This document shows positions 17,416 through 24,269 of a DNA stretch of 64,000 bases, one piece after another. The position numbers were made by a program, and so were the translations under genes. Numbering within the stretch: position 1 is the first letter of the stretch; each line of letters begins with the position of its first letter. The stretch comes from a virus, in the IMG/VR virus record IMGVR_UViG_3300009177_000028, positions 140,388-204,387 of that record. One strand, 5' to 3'. The notes beneath the pieces are model-generated. The model was not told where the DNA came from, searched no databases, and worked only from the letters and a program-made list of their open reading frames with translations.

Positions 17416-17778
17416 ATGCACCTCAAAACCATTAGCTGCCAACAACGCTGGAGATACTACTGCCCCTTCTGCGACCAAGATATCACCCCGCCCGATGGCT
17501 ACACCATCAGCAGCTTCATCCAATGCCAATTCTGCCCCGTCACCACCAACTTGATCGTCAATGGCTCCATTTCCAATCCCAATATCGCCTATATCCAATT
17601 CCAGCAAGACCAGTTCATGATCGAACTCAATCAGGATGACCAAACCACGGCCCTCTTTGCCGGTCCCGTCAATGCTAGGCTTTCCCAAATGCTCAAGCTA
17701 AGCTACCTGGTCCCCGTCAATCCAAACAATTTCCACAATTGGCTAAGCAAGCTGCTCAACCTAAAAGCTTTCTCTTAA
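17416..17778 (+). CDS. zinc-knuckle/FS array protein 25 (end of array)
   Basis: 120 residues. C8, CPFC at 16-19 and CQFC at 37-40. The C-terminal NNFHNWLSKLLNLKAFS keeps Phe-Ser (TTC TCT TAA). Convergent with the metalloprotease gene, overlapping by 4 nt. Confidence 0.8.
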   Translation: MHLKTISCQQRWRYYCPFCDQDITPPDGYTISSFIQCQFCPVTTNLIVNGSISNPNIAYIQFQQDQFMIELNQDDQTTALFAGPVNARLSQMLKLSYLVPVNPNNFHNWLSKLLNLKAFS

Positions 17779-18419
17779 GGCTCTCGATTATAAACCGAAT
17801 CCCCATAAATGCAATAATTCAAATTGCCCATCGGTAAATGCTGATAAACCGCCACTCGCCTCAATGCCTCATAATCCACGCACCTGGCCTCCGCCCAATT
17901 AAACATCGGCTGCATCAAATAGACATCATCATGCTGCGCTCCCAGCAAATGTCCCATCTCATGCAAAGCAATCCCCGTCACCCACTGATTGTACATGCGG
18001 TCGCGAATCATCCACATGCGGTTGCCGCCAATCTCATTGGCCCAAGCTAATGTATACGACTTGCCATGCTTGGTCTTGTCTAACTCCGTTACCATGGAAT
18101 TGCTGCTGTCCGTCTTCATGACCAACCAGCAATTGCCCAATAAACATTGCTTGATAATCTCCGGCTCCATATCAAATCGATAATTAACAACCCGCAACTT
18201 AACATACCCGTTCAAGGCGTAATTCCATTGAGTAATCGCATCGTCAATGGCAAGCTTATCCGCCTCTCCAAAGTTCTTATCCATGTAAATGGAAATAACC
18301 TTCAACGGAACGGGTGAATATCCACCCGCGTTAATATAATGAAACGGCTCCAGCCCTCGATGAGCAAAACATCCAACCGCTAAATACACTGCTAGTAAGA
18401 TTACTAAAAGTCGTTTCAT
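17775..18419 (-). CDS. metzincin-type zinc metalloprotease, lipoprotein
   Basis: 214 residues. Signal peptide with lipobox AVGC (Cys17). Zinc signature HExxHxxGxxH complete: His153, Glu154, His157, His163 (HEMGHLLGAQH), followed by a Met-turn candidate (YLMQPMF). By family a matrixin-like endopeptidase, here outer-membrane anchored. Second gene of a minus-strand pair with the trypsin-like protease (12-nt gap). Confidence 0.85.
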   Translation of the reverse strand: MKRLLVILLAVYLAVGCFAHRGLEPFHYINAGGYSPVPLKVISIYMDKNFGEADKLAIDDAITQWNYALNGYVKLRVVNYRFDMEPEIIKQCLLGNCWLVMKTDSSNSMVTELDKTKHGKSYTLAWANEIGGNRMWMIRDRMYNQWVTGIALHEMGHLLGAQHDDVYLMQPMFNWAEARCVDYEALRRVAVYQHLPMGNLNYCIYGDSVYNREP

Positions 18420-18431
18420 AAACCATCTCCC

Positions 18432-19196
18432 TTACTTCTTAGATAAATCAGGAGCTGGCTCGTGATACTCTTTCACCATCTTCTTAACTGAATCCAAATG
18501 AACATAATAGTTCATAAATGGAACTCTAGTTAACCTGGAACAAATTCCAACTAGGTTTCCAGAGCTATCAAAAACTCCACCACCAGAATTGCCAAACCAA
18601 ATAGTTGCATTAACCTGAACTACCTTGCCAATTCCTGAACTCTCGTCTCCACGATAAGCAGAAACAGTTCCCTCAGCATGCGTGTAATACATTCCCTTAG
18701 GATGTCCGACAGAATAAACATGCTCTCCCAATGCTGGCATCTCGCTGGCAAATCCAACTGCCTCGTGCTCTGGTAATCCACCAACGTCTGCTTTAATCAA
18801 TGCCAAATCATGATCCGCATCAAAGGCAACTACCTTGGCCTTGTGAATAGCAGCAGGATCATCCATCACTTCCTTGACTTCCTTGCTAGTTACATAGTAA
18901 GTCTTCTCTCCAACTGGATCCGCTCCCTCTTCACGAGCTACACAGTGTCCTGCCGTAACAATCTCGTCTTGGCTAATCCAAACTCCTGTGCAGTGCGGAC
19001 GAATATCCACGCTGGCATTATCAATCTCCCCATTCTCATCCTTGTGAAGAGTGACCTTAAAATGAACTAAAGCTACCGTGCTCTCTCCAATATGCGCATG
19101 TAACGCATCTGGACTCTTCACCGGTGTCTTAAGTGATGAACCACAACCTACTAAGCCTAACACCATCGCTAGTGTAATTACCAATAAACGTTTCAT
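18432..19196 (-). CDS. trypsin-like serine protease, lipoprotein
   Basis: 254 residues. Signal peptide with lipobox LVGC (Cys18). Catalytic triad complete: His84 (TAGHC), Asp130 (DHDLALIK), Ser204 (GNSGGGVFD). Resembles secreted S1/HtrA-type protease domains without PDZ. Starts MKRLLVI.LA like the metalloprotease next door, so the two signal peptides may share ancestry. Envelope location inferred. Confidence 0.9.
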   Translation of the reverse strand: MKRLLVITLAMVLGLVGCGSSLKTPVKSPDALHAHIGESTVALVHFKVTLHKDENGEIDNASVDIRPHCTGVWISQDEIVTAGHCVAREEGADPVGEKTYYVTSKEVKEVMDDPAAIHKAKVVAFDADHDLALIKADVGGLPEHEAVGFASEMPALGEHVYSVGHPKGMYYTHAEGTVSAYRGDESSGIGKVVQVNATIWFGNSGGGVFDSSGNLVGICSRLTRVPFMNYYVHLDSVKKMVKEYHEPAPDLSKK

Positions 19197-19309
19197 GCAG
19201 TACGTCCTAAATTTTCAAAAGACTCCCCAATCGAAGCCCAATTAAGAAAAATACCAGATTATCCCCAATTGTTTCCAATATTTCACAAAACTAAGACAGA
19301 TGTAATTTA

Positions 19310-19852
19310 TTAGATTATAGATTGAATCACTTGGTGTAAACAACCCACTGCCTTGGTTCCCCTAATAATAATCCCGGCATGGTAATCATAATCCCCTTGG
19401 TCATTGTAATCATGCCAGCATTCCAATAACTCCCCTGCCCCCATTACCCTGTACATCCCAGCCACGGATGGATCCATTAAATAAACTAATCCATTCTTAA
19501 TTCCTACCAAAACTACATAGTGCCCATCATCCCAAACCTCAGACATCTTAGTCTCTGCCGTATAACTACCCCACGCCTGAATACTCAAGATAACCGTATA
19601 TCCCTCAGCCGTTAATCCCTGTAACTCCTCCAGAGTCATATTAGATTTACTGTAGGCAGTTAATCCATAGTTCCTAGCCCCTGCTATCAATCCTTCCCCT
19701 GAGGTTCCTTCATCGGTGGTCCCCAGTAAATCGTATAGCTCTGGCTCTCGGCCATCCCAAACGCCCCAATAGTATAAACAACTGGCTAAACTAGCTGCCC
19801 CACAACTGTAGTCATAGGCTTGGCGGACTATAGGTAAATAGATTAAGCTCAT
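19310..19852 (-). CDS. C39-like (papain-fold) cysteine peptidase domain protein
   Basis: 180 residues, AAAGGAAG upstream. Catalytic elements of the C39 family: Cys17 (YDYSCGAAS), His111 (DDGHYVVLVG), Asp127 (YLMDPS). No signal peptide or transporter domain, so it is not a complete bacteriocin-processing ABC exporter. It heads the minus-strand protease group. An intracellular C39-like domain protein also occurs at 62865. Confidence 0.85.
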   Translation of the reverse strand: MSLIYLPIVRQAYDYSCGAASLASCLYYWGVWDGREPELYDLLGTTDEGTSGEGLIAGARNYGLTAYSKSNMTLEELQGLTAEGYTVILSIQAWGSYTAETKMSEVWDDGHYVVLVGIKNGLVYLMDPSVAGMYRVMGAGELLECWHDYNDQGDYDYHAGIIIRGTKAVGCLHQVIQSII

Positions 19853-20019
19853 TTAGATTACTTCCTTTGAGTGGTTGGGGCGCGGTTAGCGCCCTCTCTT
19901 ATGCCAGTCTATCCCGTTAGGTATGGGGTGATTATATCTGTATTGCTACATAGGGTCACATATGGCAACGTATGGTCATATATGGTCATTAATTAGATCT
20001 TTTATAATGGTATAAGATG

Positions 20020-20037
20020 CTTATTACTTTTAATAAG
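20020..20037. repeat. small AT hairpin
   Basis: CTTATTA and TAATAAG separated by CTTT form a perfect 7-bp stem in the AT-rich part of the boundary region. Confidence 0.4.
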
Positions 20038-20226
20038 TGGGAAATGGTGGGATGGGGTGGCATTTTATGGGAAAGTAATATATATTTTATCGTATTGGTC
20101 GTTTTGGTAATGTATATGTTAGTTGGAGATGGCCCACAGGCTGTGTGATTTGGTGTTTGACCCCTGTTTGGGAGGCGCCATCCCACCCCGCACGACAGTC
20201 TCCCACCTTTTTCGGGCGGCTCCAAT

Positions 20227-20268
20227 GTAGGTGGTATGAGTTATGCAATATGCAATCATGCCAACTAC
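20227..20268. repeat. nested palindrome family, copy 1
   Basis: GTAG-GTGGTAT ... ATGCCAACTAC with inner ATGCAATATGCAAT. Outer arms pair GTAG/CTAC and TGGTAT/ATGCCA (one wobble); inner arms pair TTGCA/TGCAA-like. Confidence 0.6.
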
Positions 20269-20376
20269 ATCGTAATCAATGTAGGATAATCTCTTTTATT
20301 TATCTATACTGTGTGATGAATACTTTTTATTATTATCATTCATCACATGTAGTATATTTTTATTTATTAGAGGAAT

Positions 20377-20418
20377 GTGGTTGGTATGCCGTTTGCAATA
20401 TGCAATCATGCCAACTAC
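20377..20418. repeat. nested palindrome family, copy 2
   Basis: GTGGTTGGTATG, inner TTGCAATATGCAA (perfect TTGCA/TGCAA arms), then ATGCCAACTAC. Shares the right half with copy 1 (GCAATATGCAATCATGCCAA). Confidence 0.6.
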
Positions 20419-20457
20419 AGGTAGGATAAGCAGCAGAAAGCCCCTGAAACCTGGGCG

Positions 20458-20493
20458 GTTGGCATGAAACCTGCAATTAGCAAGCGTGCCAAC
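20458..20493. repeat. nested palindrome family, copy 3
   Basis: GTTGGCATG, inner TGCAATTAGCA, then GTGCCAAC. Third of three copies within 270 bp. Confidence 0.6.
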
Positions 20494-20560
20494 TACCTGG
20501 GCGGGGCGAGTAGGAGGTCCACCTACCCCAAGCGGGCGCCTCTCTCGTGTGTCGAGCATG

Positions 20561-20644
20561 CCGCGCAACGGCCGATCGTGGCGCGCTAGTGGCGCGGTAG
20601 CGCAAGGATCGGCCGCTAGTGGCGCGGTACCGCGCAACGGCCGA
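20561..20644. repeat. GC-rich direct repeats
   Basis: CCGCGCAACGGCCGA occurs at 20561-20575 and 20630-20644; CGCTAGTGGCGCGGTA occurs at 20584-20599 and 20614-20629 (30-bp period). Both are rich in GCGC and GGCC palindromes. No gene overlaps. Confidence 0.7.
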
Positions 20645-21444
20645 AAGCGCACTAGAAGAGCGCCTAGCGCGACCCTAGCCTATGACACCAAGATCATACC
20701 CCGGATGTAGTCAAAGGTCATGAGCTGTCGTTCAATGTTGCTCGAAAAAGGCTAATGGTTTCGTAGGGTAGACCTACATTATCCGCCAAAACTTTCGGAA
20801 TTCGTCATGGTAGTTTCTTTTCCTACATCGCAATTAGTTGCTGAATTCCGACCAACCAGGACACAAAGATCATTGTGGGATAAGATGCTACACCAATGAT
20901 ATCATATAGTTACAGTTGGCACCGACCCTGCAATGACCCCTAGACGCAACGGGAACGGATGAGAGCAGGGGTCACGCGGGCGGATCGCCCGCGCAGCCTG
21001 ACAGCGCACATGGTGCGCGCTGTCGCTCGATGTGGTCTTTGACAATCTAAACGTCTCACACGGGCGCCTCATGTGCGCCTACAGCGCGCGCCTAGCGCGT
21101 GTGCCTCCTACCTACGGTAAGGGACAGTGTGCGATAGCGGCGACCATATAGGTCCGCTCCTACCGCGTCCCACAATCACCGAGTAGCGCACACAACCGAA
21201 GCCACTGTGGGTTACATGCGGAAGATGTGTGGGCCAGGTGACCCGTCCTACATTCACTCCACACGGGAGACGATGTAGGCTACCCTCACCTAGTGTACGA
21301 ATCCCGAGGAGGGATAAACCGTAGGTAGGGCAATGTCCTGCTAGAGCCGACAATGTAGGCCGCGGTGAGGCGGTATGAGTCCGCAGCGTACGAATCAAGA
21401 GACTAAACGACTATGTGGGAGGGACGCCTAGAGTGTCCTTCCCC

Positions 21445-21531
21445 CGTAGCGTAAAGCCTACAAGGTAAGTAACTCTCTCCAAGTCTACGGTATTGGAGTA
21501 GGAGAGAACACCTTGTGAGCTTTACGCTGCG
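21445..21531 (+). ncRNA. long stem-loop leader of the gene at 21578
   Basis: Nested complementary arms: 13 bp (21445-21457 with 21519-21531, one wobble), 6 bp CAAGGT/ACCTTG (21461, 21510), 6 bp CTCTCC/GGAGAG (21475, 21501) and CTAC/GTAG (21485, 21497). It ends 46 nt before the ATG. A 5-prime UTR structure controlling stability or translation is inferred. Confidence 0.6.
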
Positions 21532-21577
21532 ATCATCGCAGAGTGTCCCACAACAGCAGACAACAGGAGCCAACATC

Positions 21578-22150
21578 ATGAGCCAGACCACCAGCAACGA
21601 CAGCGCCGTCAAGTCGACCACCATCTCCTCCGATGTGGAGGAGCGTCTCACCGCCACCTTCAAGACCCTTCACCATCTCGTCTCCACCCACATGGTGAGT
21701 GCGGGTGCGAAGCTCACCTTCATGTCGGAGTTCGAGAAGTGTGGGATGGAGGACTACAAGGAGGTCGCGCATGCGGCACGGAAGCTGCTCGGCGCCAAGC
21801 GTCAGGAAAAGTGGGAGAACCGCATCAAGGGGATCCGTGCGGGGATCCAGGGTGTGGTCGACACCTACATGAACCGCAAACGTGCGGCCAAGGCGCAGTT
21901 CGACGCACTCCCGGAGGAGTTGCGCGCAGAAGGTGTGACCTTCAACCCCAACGTCTCCATCCCGGTGAAGGAGCTTGTGGGATGCTTCCCGCAGGGTGCG
22001 ACCCAGGAGCAGATCCTCCGAGACCTGAAGGATCTCTCCTACAACGTCATCCAGAATGCGGAAAAGGCGTACCTCATCCGCGTTGCCTTCGTTGCCGACA
22101 AGGTGGCAGACGAGGCGCCCAAGTCGGAGAAGACCGCCAAGGCGGCCTGA
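21578..22150 (+). CDS. hypothetical protein, probably highly expressed
   Basis: 190 residues from ATG 21578 (ACAGGAG upstream). Helical, Lys/Ala-rich: VEERLTATFKTLHHLV, HAARKLLGAKRQEKWENRI, then a TFNPNVSIPVKELVG segment and a Lys/Ala tail (PKSEKTAKAA). Strong codon bias toward C/G third positions and a structured leader suggest an abundant product. No family recognised; a DNA-binding or structural role is only possible. Confidence 0.75.
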   Translation: MSQTTSNDSAVKSTTISSDVEERLTATFKTLHHLVSTHMVSAGAKLTFMSEFEKCGMEDYKEVAHAARKLLGAKRQEKWENRIKGIRAGIQGVVDTYMNRKRAAKAQFDALPEELRAEGVTFNPNVSIPVKELVGCFPQGATQEQILRDLKDLSYNVIQNAEKAYLIRVAFVADKVADEAPKSEKTAKAA

Positions 22151-22173
22151 GCGCGCAGCGTTCCGCTGAGTCT

Positions 22174-22227
22174 CCTACATCCTGCTCCCAACTGCTCCCA
22201 TGTGGGGTGGTTGGGGGCAGTCGTAGG
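22174..22227 (+). ncRNA. CTAC/GTAG hairpin family, copy 1
   Basis: Outer CCTAC/GTAGG, then an 11-bp stem CTGCTCCCAAC/GTTGGGGGCAG enclosing a second small stem. Lies between genes, 26 nt before the next start codon; no U tract follows. Confidence 0.65.
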
Positions 22228-22252
22228 CGAGTCAACCACCAAGGAGGTTCAT

Positions 22253-22474
22253 GTGTTCCATACTCAGCCCAAGACCTACAAGAAGGTCTCTCTCCTCCAC
22301 AAGAACTACTTCGACCTACTCTGCGGCTCCAATGGCTACAGTAGGGAAGAGTACGACATCTGCGAGAAGGAAGACAATCTGGGGTTTCCTGTCTACACCG
22401 TGGACGTGTGGTCGCAAAGGTGCGACGACATGATGCAACGTGTGTTCAGCGAAGCCAACGGCTACAAGCGCTGA
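22253..22474 (+). CDS. small hypothetical protein
   Basis: 73 residues from GTG 22253, 5 nt after AAGGAGG; the ATG at 22251 is out of this frame and would give a codon-atypical 60-residue product. Sequence starts MFHTQPKTYKKVSLLHKNYFD; acidic YDICEKEDN middle. Unknown family. Confidence 0.65.
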   Translation: MFHTQPKTYKKVSLLHKNYFDLLCGSNGYSREEYDICEKEDNLGFPVYTVDVWSQRCDDMMQRVFSEANGYKR

Positions 22475-22478
22475 TCTA

Positions 22479-22521
22479 CCTACACCATGCTCCCGAGGGT
22501 TACTTCGGGGGCATGAGTAGG
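22479..22521 (+). ncRNA. CTAC/GTAG hairpin family, copy 2
   Basis: CCTAC..GTAGG outer pair; stem CATGCTCCCGA/TTCGGGGGCATG with a 7-nt loop. The GTAGGAGG closing side also forms the ribosome binding site of the gene at 22534, so folding could hide it. Confidence 0.65.
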
Positions 22522-22533
22522 AGGACCAGACAC

Positions 22534-22932
22534 ATGTACAAGTACGACGGACACTCCTTCAACATGTGCGAGGAGTGGTCGCAATGCCCACAACATCGAA
22601 CGGAGACCCACATGAAGGACAAGCTCGCTCAAGCGCCCGACCAGGTGCGACAGTTCGTACACGCTCTCATCTCCAACGCCAAAGAGGTGGAAGGGTGGGA
22701 AGTGTGCGACATGGAGGATGGCAAGTGCTTCGCTGACACCATAGCCCACATCGAGCACAAGGAAGACGGAAGGTGGGTGGTGTGCGACAACTACGAACGG
22801 TTCTTCTCTCTCATCTACACCTACACGGTGGCAGGCGAGTGGACCGTGCGCCGCATGTATGGCGAAGGTGGGGAGATGCCCTACAGCTTCGCCAAGTGTA
22901 TGGCGGATGCCTCCATCATGTTCACTGGCTGA
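22534..22932 (+). CDS. hypothetical protein
   Basis: 132 residues from ATG 22534. MYKYDGHSFNMCEEWSQ opening, central EVEGWEVCDMEDGKCFADT, then WTVRRMYGEGG. Four Cys but no clear zinc pattern. The start depends on an RBS embedded in hairpin copy 2. Unknown. Confidence 0.65.
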   Translation: MYKYDGHSFNMCEEWSQCPQHRTETHMKDKLAQAPDQVRQFVHALISNAKEVEGWEVCDMEDGKCFADTIAHIEHKEDGRWVVCDNYERFFSLIYTYTVAGEWTVRRMYGEGGEMPYSFAKCMADASIMFTG

Positions 22933-22936
22933 TCCA

Positions 22937-22979
22937 CCTACGTCATGCCCTCATGTGTGTACATGGGGGCATTGGTAGT
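22937..22979 (+). ncRNA. CTAC/GTAG hairpin family, copy 3
   Basis: CCTAC..GTAG outer pair; stem ATGCCCTCATG/CATGGGGGCAT. Sits 41 nt before the next ATG. Confidence 0.6.
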
Positions 22980-23019
22980 GGGATTAGGCTCACTAACACC
23001 AAACAAGGGAGAATGTAAG

Positions 23020-23199
23020 ATGATCAAGTTCATTGTGGTTGTTCTGGCGTGCATCGGGGCATTCTTCGGTCTGGCGATTCTGTCGGGTCATGTCCCCCAG
23101 ATCTCCCACACCGCCTTCAACATCAGCACCTTTCAGGTCACGTGGTTGATGCTGGGCGTGTGTGCGACCGGGTTCGTCTCCTACAAGGTGTGCAAGTAA
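23020..23199 (+). CDS. small two-helix membrane protein
   Basis: 59 residues from ATG 23020 (AAGGGAGA upstream). Two hydrophobic segments (FIVVVLACIGAFFGLAIL and VTWLMLGVCATGFV), ending SYKVCK. Clearly related to the 61-residue protein at 38068 (MIKF start, W.L.G.C...F..YK end). Inner-membrane location inferred; function unknown. Confidence 0.7.
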   Translation: MIKFIVVVLACIGAFFGLAILSGHVPQISHTAFNISTFQVTWLMLGVCATGFVSYKVCK

Positions 23200-23253
23200 A
23201 GGGTGCTGTAAGCGCCTAACGTACACATAACGTTACTCCAATCGAGGAAAACA

Positions 23254-23296
23254 GCGGCATATAGGCGCCTAGGTGGGTTCGACTCCCACATGCCGC
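23254..23296 (+). ncRNA. tRNA-like minihelix (acceptor stem plus T-arm only)
   Basis: GCGGCAT (23254-23260) pairs perfectly with ATGCCGC (23290-23296) as a 7-bp acceptor-like stem. Inside, GTGGG-TTCGACT-CCCAC is a perfect T-arm with a canonical T-loop. Only 12 nt, containing the palindrome TAGGCGCCTA, replace the D and anticodon arms. No encoded CCA. It could be a tRNA mimic, a decayed tRNA, or an attachment site derived from a host tRNA 3-prime end. Confidence 0.5.
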
Positions 23297-23324
23297 CCTA
23301 AGTCATACATCAGCGGAGGATGTC

Positions 23325-23531
23325 ATGGTCAAGGTTACCAAGTGCCCCAATGTGGGTGATGCGGTCAAGATCGTCAAAGGCAAGAGGTCGGGTGATGTAG
23401 GCATCATCAAGCGATGTGCCTCGGTGTGGGGAGAGGACCGACTCAAGTGGTCGTCCTTCCTACTCGACATCAATGGTGAGGAAGTGTGGGTGCGTACGCA
23501 CCATGTGGAGAAACTGGAGAACGCGGCCTGA
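23325..23531 (+). CDS. small KOW/SH3-like protein
   Basis: 68 residues, GGAGGATGTC then ATG. VGDAVKIVKGKRSGDVGIIKRC resembles the KOW motif of NusG and ribosomal proteins (GD.V.V..GK..G..G.V). A small beta-barrel binding RNA or protein is expected from the family; partner unknown. Other small barrel-like proteins occur at 42530, 45633, 48297 and 49284. Confidence 0.6.
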   Translation: MVKVTKCPNVGDAVKIVKGKRSGDVGIIKRCASVWGEDRLKWSSFLLDINGEEVWVRTHHVEKLENAA

Positions 23532-23534
23532 CAC

Positions 23535-23574
23535 CCACACCCTGCTCCTAAGTAATCCTTGGGGGCAGAAGTGG
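23535..23574 (+). ncRNA. CTAC/GTAG hairpin family, copy 4 (CCAC/GTGG variant)
   Basis: Outer pair is CCAC/GTGG instead of CTAC/GTAG: a T-A pair replaced by C-G on both sides, a compensatory change. Inner stem CTGCTCCTAAG/CTTGGGGGCAG. Directly followed by nested palindrome copy 4. Confidence 0.7.
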
Positions 23575-23608
23575 TTGGCACGCTTGCATATAGCACAACG
23601 TATGCCAA
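23575..23608. repeat. nested palindrome family, copy 4
   Basis: TTGGCACGC, inner TTGCATATAGCA, then TATGCCAA; ends 12 nt before the ATG at 23621. Confidence 0.6.
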
Positions 23609-23620
23609 AGGAGGATTCCC

Positions 23621-24145
23621 ATGAAGATCAAGAGCCAGCGCACCACGACCTACACCGAGACCTACTCCCTCACCTTCGAGTACATCGGCTCCAATGGGAG
23701 CGGGTGTGCGTTCGACTGCGACAAGGAGGGAAAGGTCGACCTGACCAAGCTGCACCCGTGTGCGATTCTGACCTACACCGAAGCCAAGTTCGGACAGGTC
23801 ACCCGACGTGAGAACGTGCAGTACCGTGTGGGTGCAGATGGGGAATACGAGCCCATCCCCGGCACGGGTGAGATGGTCACCCGAGAGGTGAGCAAGGGTG
23901 AGGTCATCACCTACATCAACCGCCAGATCGTTCCTGCGGTGGGAGAGTGTGATTGTTGTGGGAGGGATGTCCACCTCTACGGTTTCACCAACACATGTGA
24001 GTGTGGGGCCGACTACAACATGTCGGGTCAGATGCTCGCTCCTCGTGAACAGTGGGGAGAGGAGACAGGTGAGACAGCCGCCGACATCCTCTCCTTCGAC
24101 TCCTACGATCGGGAGCCCATGGGCACCGATGAAGGATGGTTCTGA
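23621..24145 (+). CDS. conserved phage-type zinc protein
   Basis: 174 residues, AAGGAGG upstream. Beta-rich N-terminal half (TYSLTFEYIGSN). The C-terminal third has a treble-clef-like site CDCCGRDVHLYGFTNTCECGADYN followed by LAPREQWGEETGE, a combination I recognise from uncharacterised phage and plasmid proteins. Metal binding is inferred; function unknown. Confidence 0.75.
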   Translation: MKIKSQRTTTYTETYSLTFEYIGSNGSGCAFDCDKEGKVDLTKLHPCAILTYTEAKFGQVTRRENVQYRVGADGEYEPIPGTGEMVTREVSKGEVITYINRQIVPAVGECDCCGRDVHLYGFTNTCECGADYNMSGQMLAPREQWGEETGETAADILSFDSYDREPMGTDEGWF

Positions 24146-24162
24146 CAAAGTAGGAGTGCCGC

Positions 24163-24203
24163 CTACACCCTGCCTTCATGTGCAAGCATGAGGGTAGAAG
24201 TAG
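24163..24203 (+). ncRNA. CTAC/GTAG hairpin family, copy 5
   Basis: CTAC..GTAG outer pair; stem CTGCCTTCATG/CATGAGGGTAG (G-T wobbles preserve pairing). Followed without gap by nested palindrome copy 5. Confidence 0.7.
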
Positions 24204-24237
24204 TTGGCATGCTTGCATGTAGCAGATTGTATGCCAA
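24204..24237. repeat. nested palindrome family, copy 5
   Basis: TTGGCATGC, inner TTGCATGTAGCA, then ATGCCAA. Nearest to the family consensus. Confidence 0.65.
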
Positions 24238-24269
24238 TCGACCCCAAACACCCAAGGTAGGAGAGTGTC

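Larger units (their letters stand above)
1500..17778 (+). other. array of 25 zinc-knuckle / C-terminal Phe-Ser paralogues
   Basis: Twenty-five genes between these limits share one plan: an N-terminal CxxC (usually CPxC) knuckle within the first 20 residues, a second one- or two-Cys cluster, a beta-rich middle, and a C-terminal amphipathic segment of the form hxxKhxxhhxFS followed directly by the stop. Longer members (191-235 aa) lie at the left end and short ones (109-139 aa) at the right. Identity between members is low apart from these marks. The series is interrupted by an FGE-fold gene, a kinase-fold gene, prfB, three minus-strand genes of unknown function and a two-component cassette. 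Function unknown. Confidence 0.85.
19853..21577. other. 1.7-kb gene-free boundary between the two compartments
   Basis: No convincing gene. It holds repeated GGTCAYATATGG words (about 19948-19980), a GGGCGC/GCGCCC hairpin upstream of the C39 gene, a small hairpin (20020), three nested palindromes of the TTGGCAT family, GC-rich repeats (20561-20644), and a long stem-loop (21445-21531). Composition swings from AT-rich (20.0-20.1 kb) to GC-rich within 600 bp. The ORF at 21108-21398 minus has no start signal or family and is probably chance. Confidence 0.6.

Noticed and set aside
1-19852. Stop-codon recoding (TAG as sense), suggested by the encoded RF2
   Set aside because: Array frames close at TAA or TGA with complete C-terminal motifs and need no in-frame TAG; right-compartment genes end normally with TAG.
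21108-21398. 96-residue minus-strand ORF in the boundary region
   Set aside because: Low-complexity composition, no start signal, no family.
23303-24148. 281-residue minus-strand ORF
   Set aside because: Shadow of the plus-strand genes at 23325 and 23621, which have start signals and recognised motifs.
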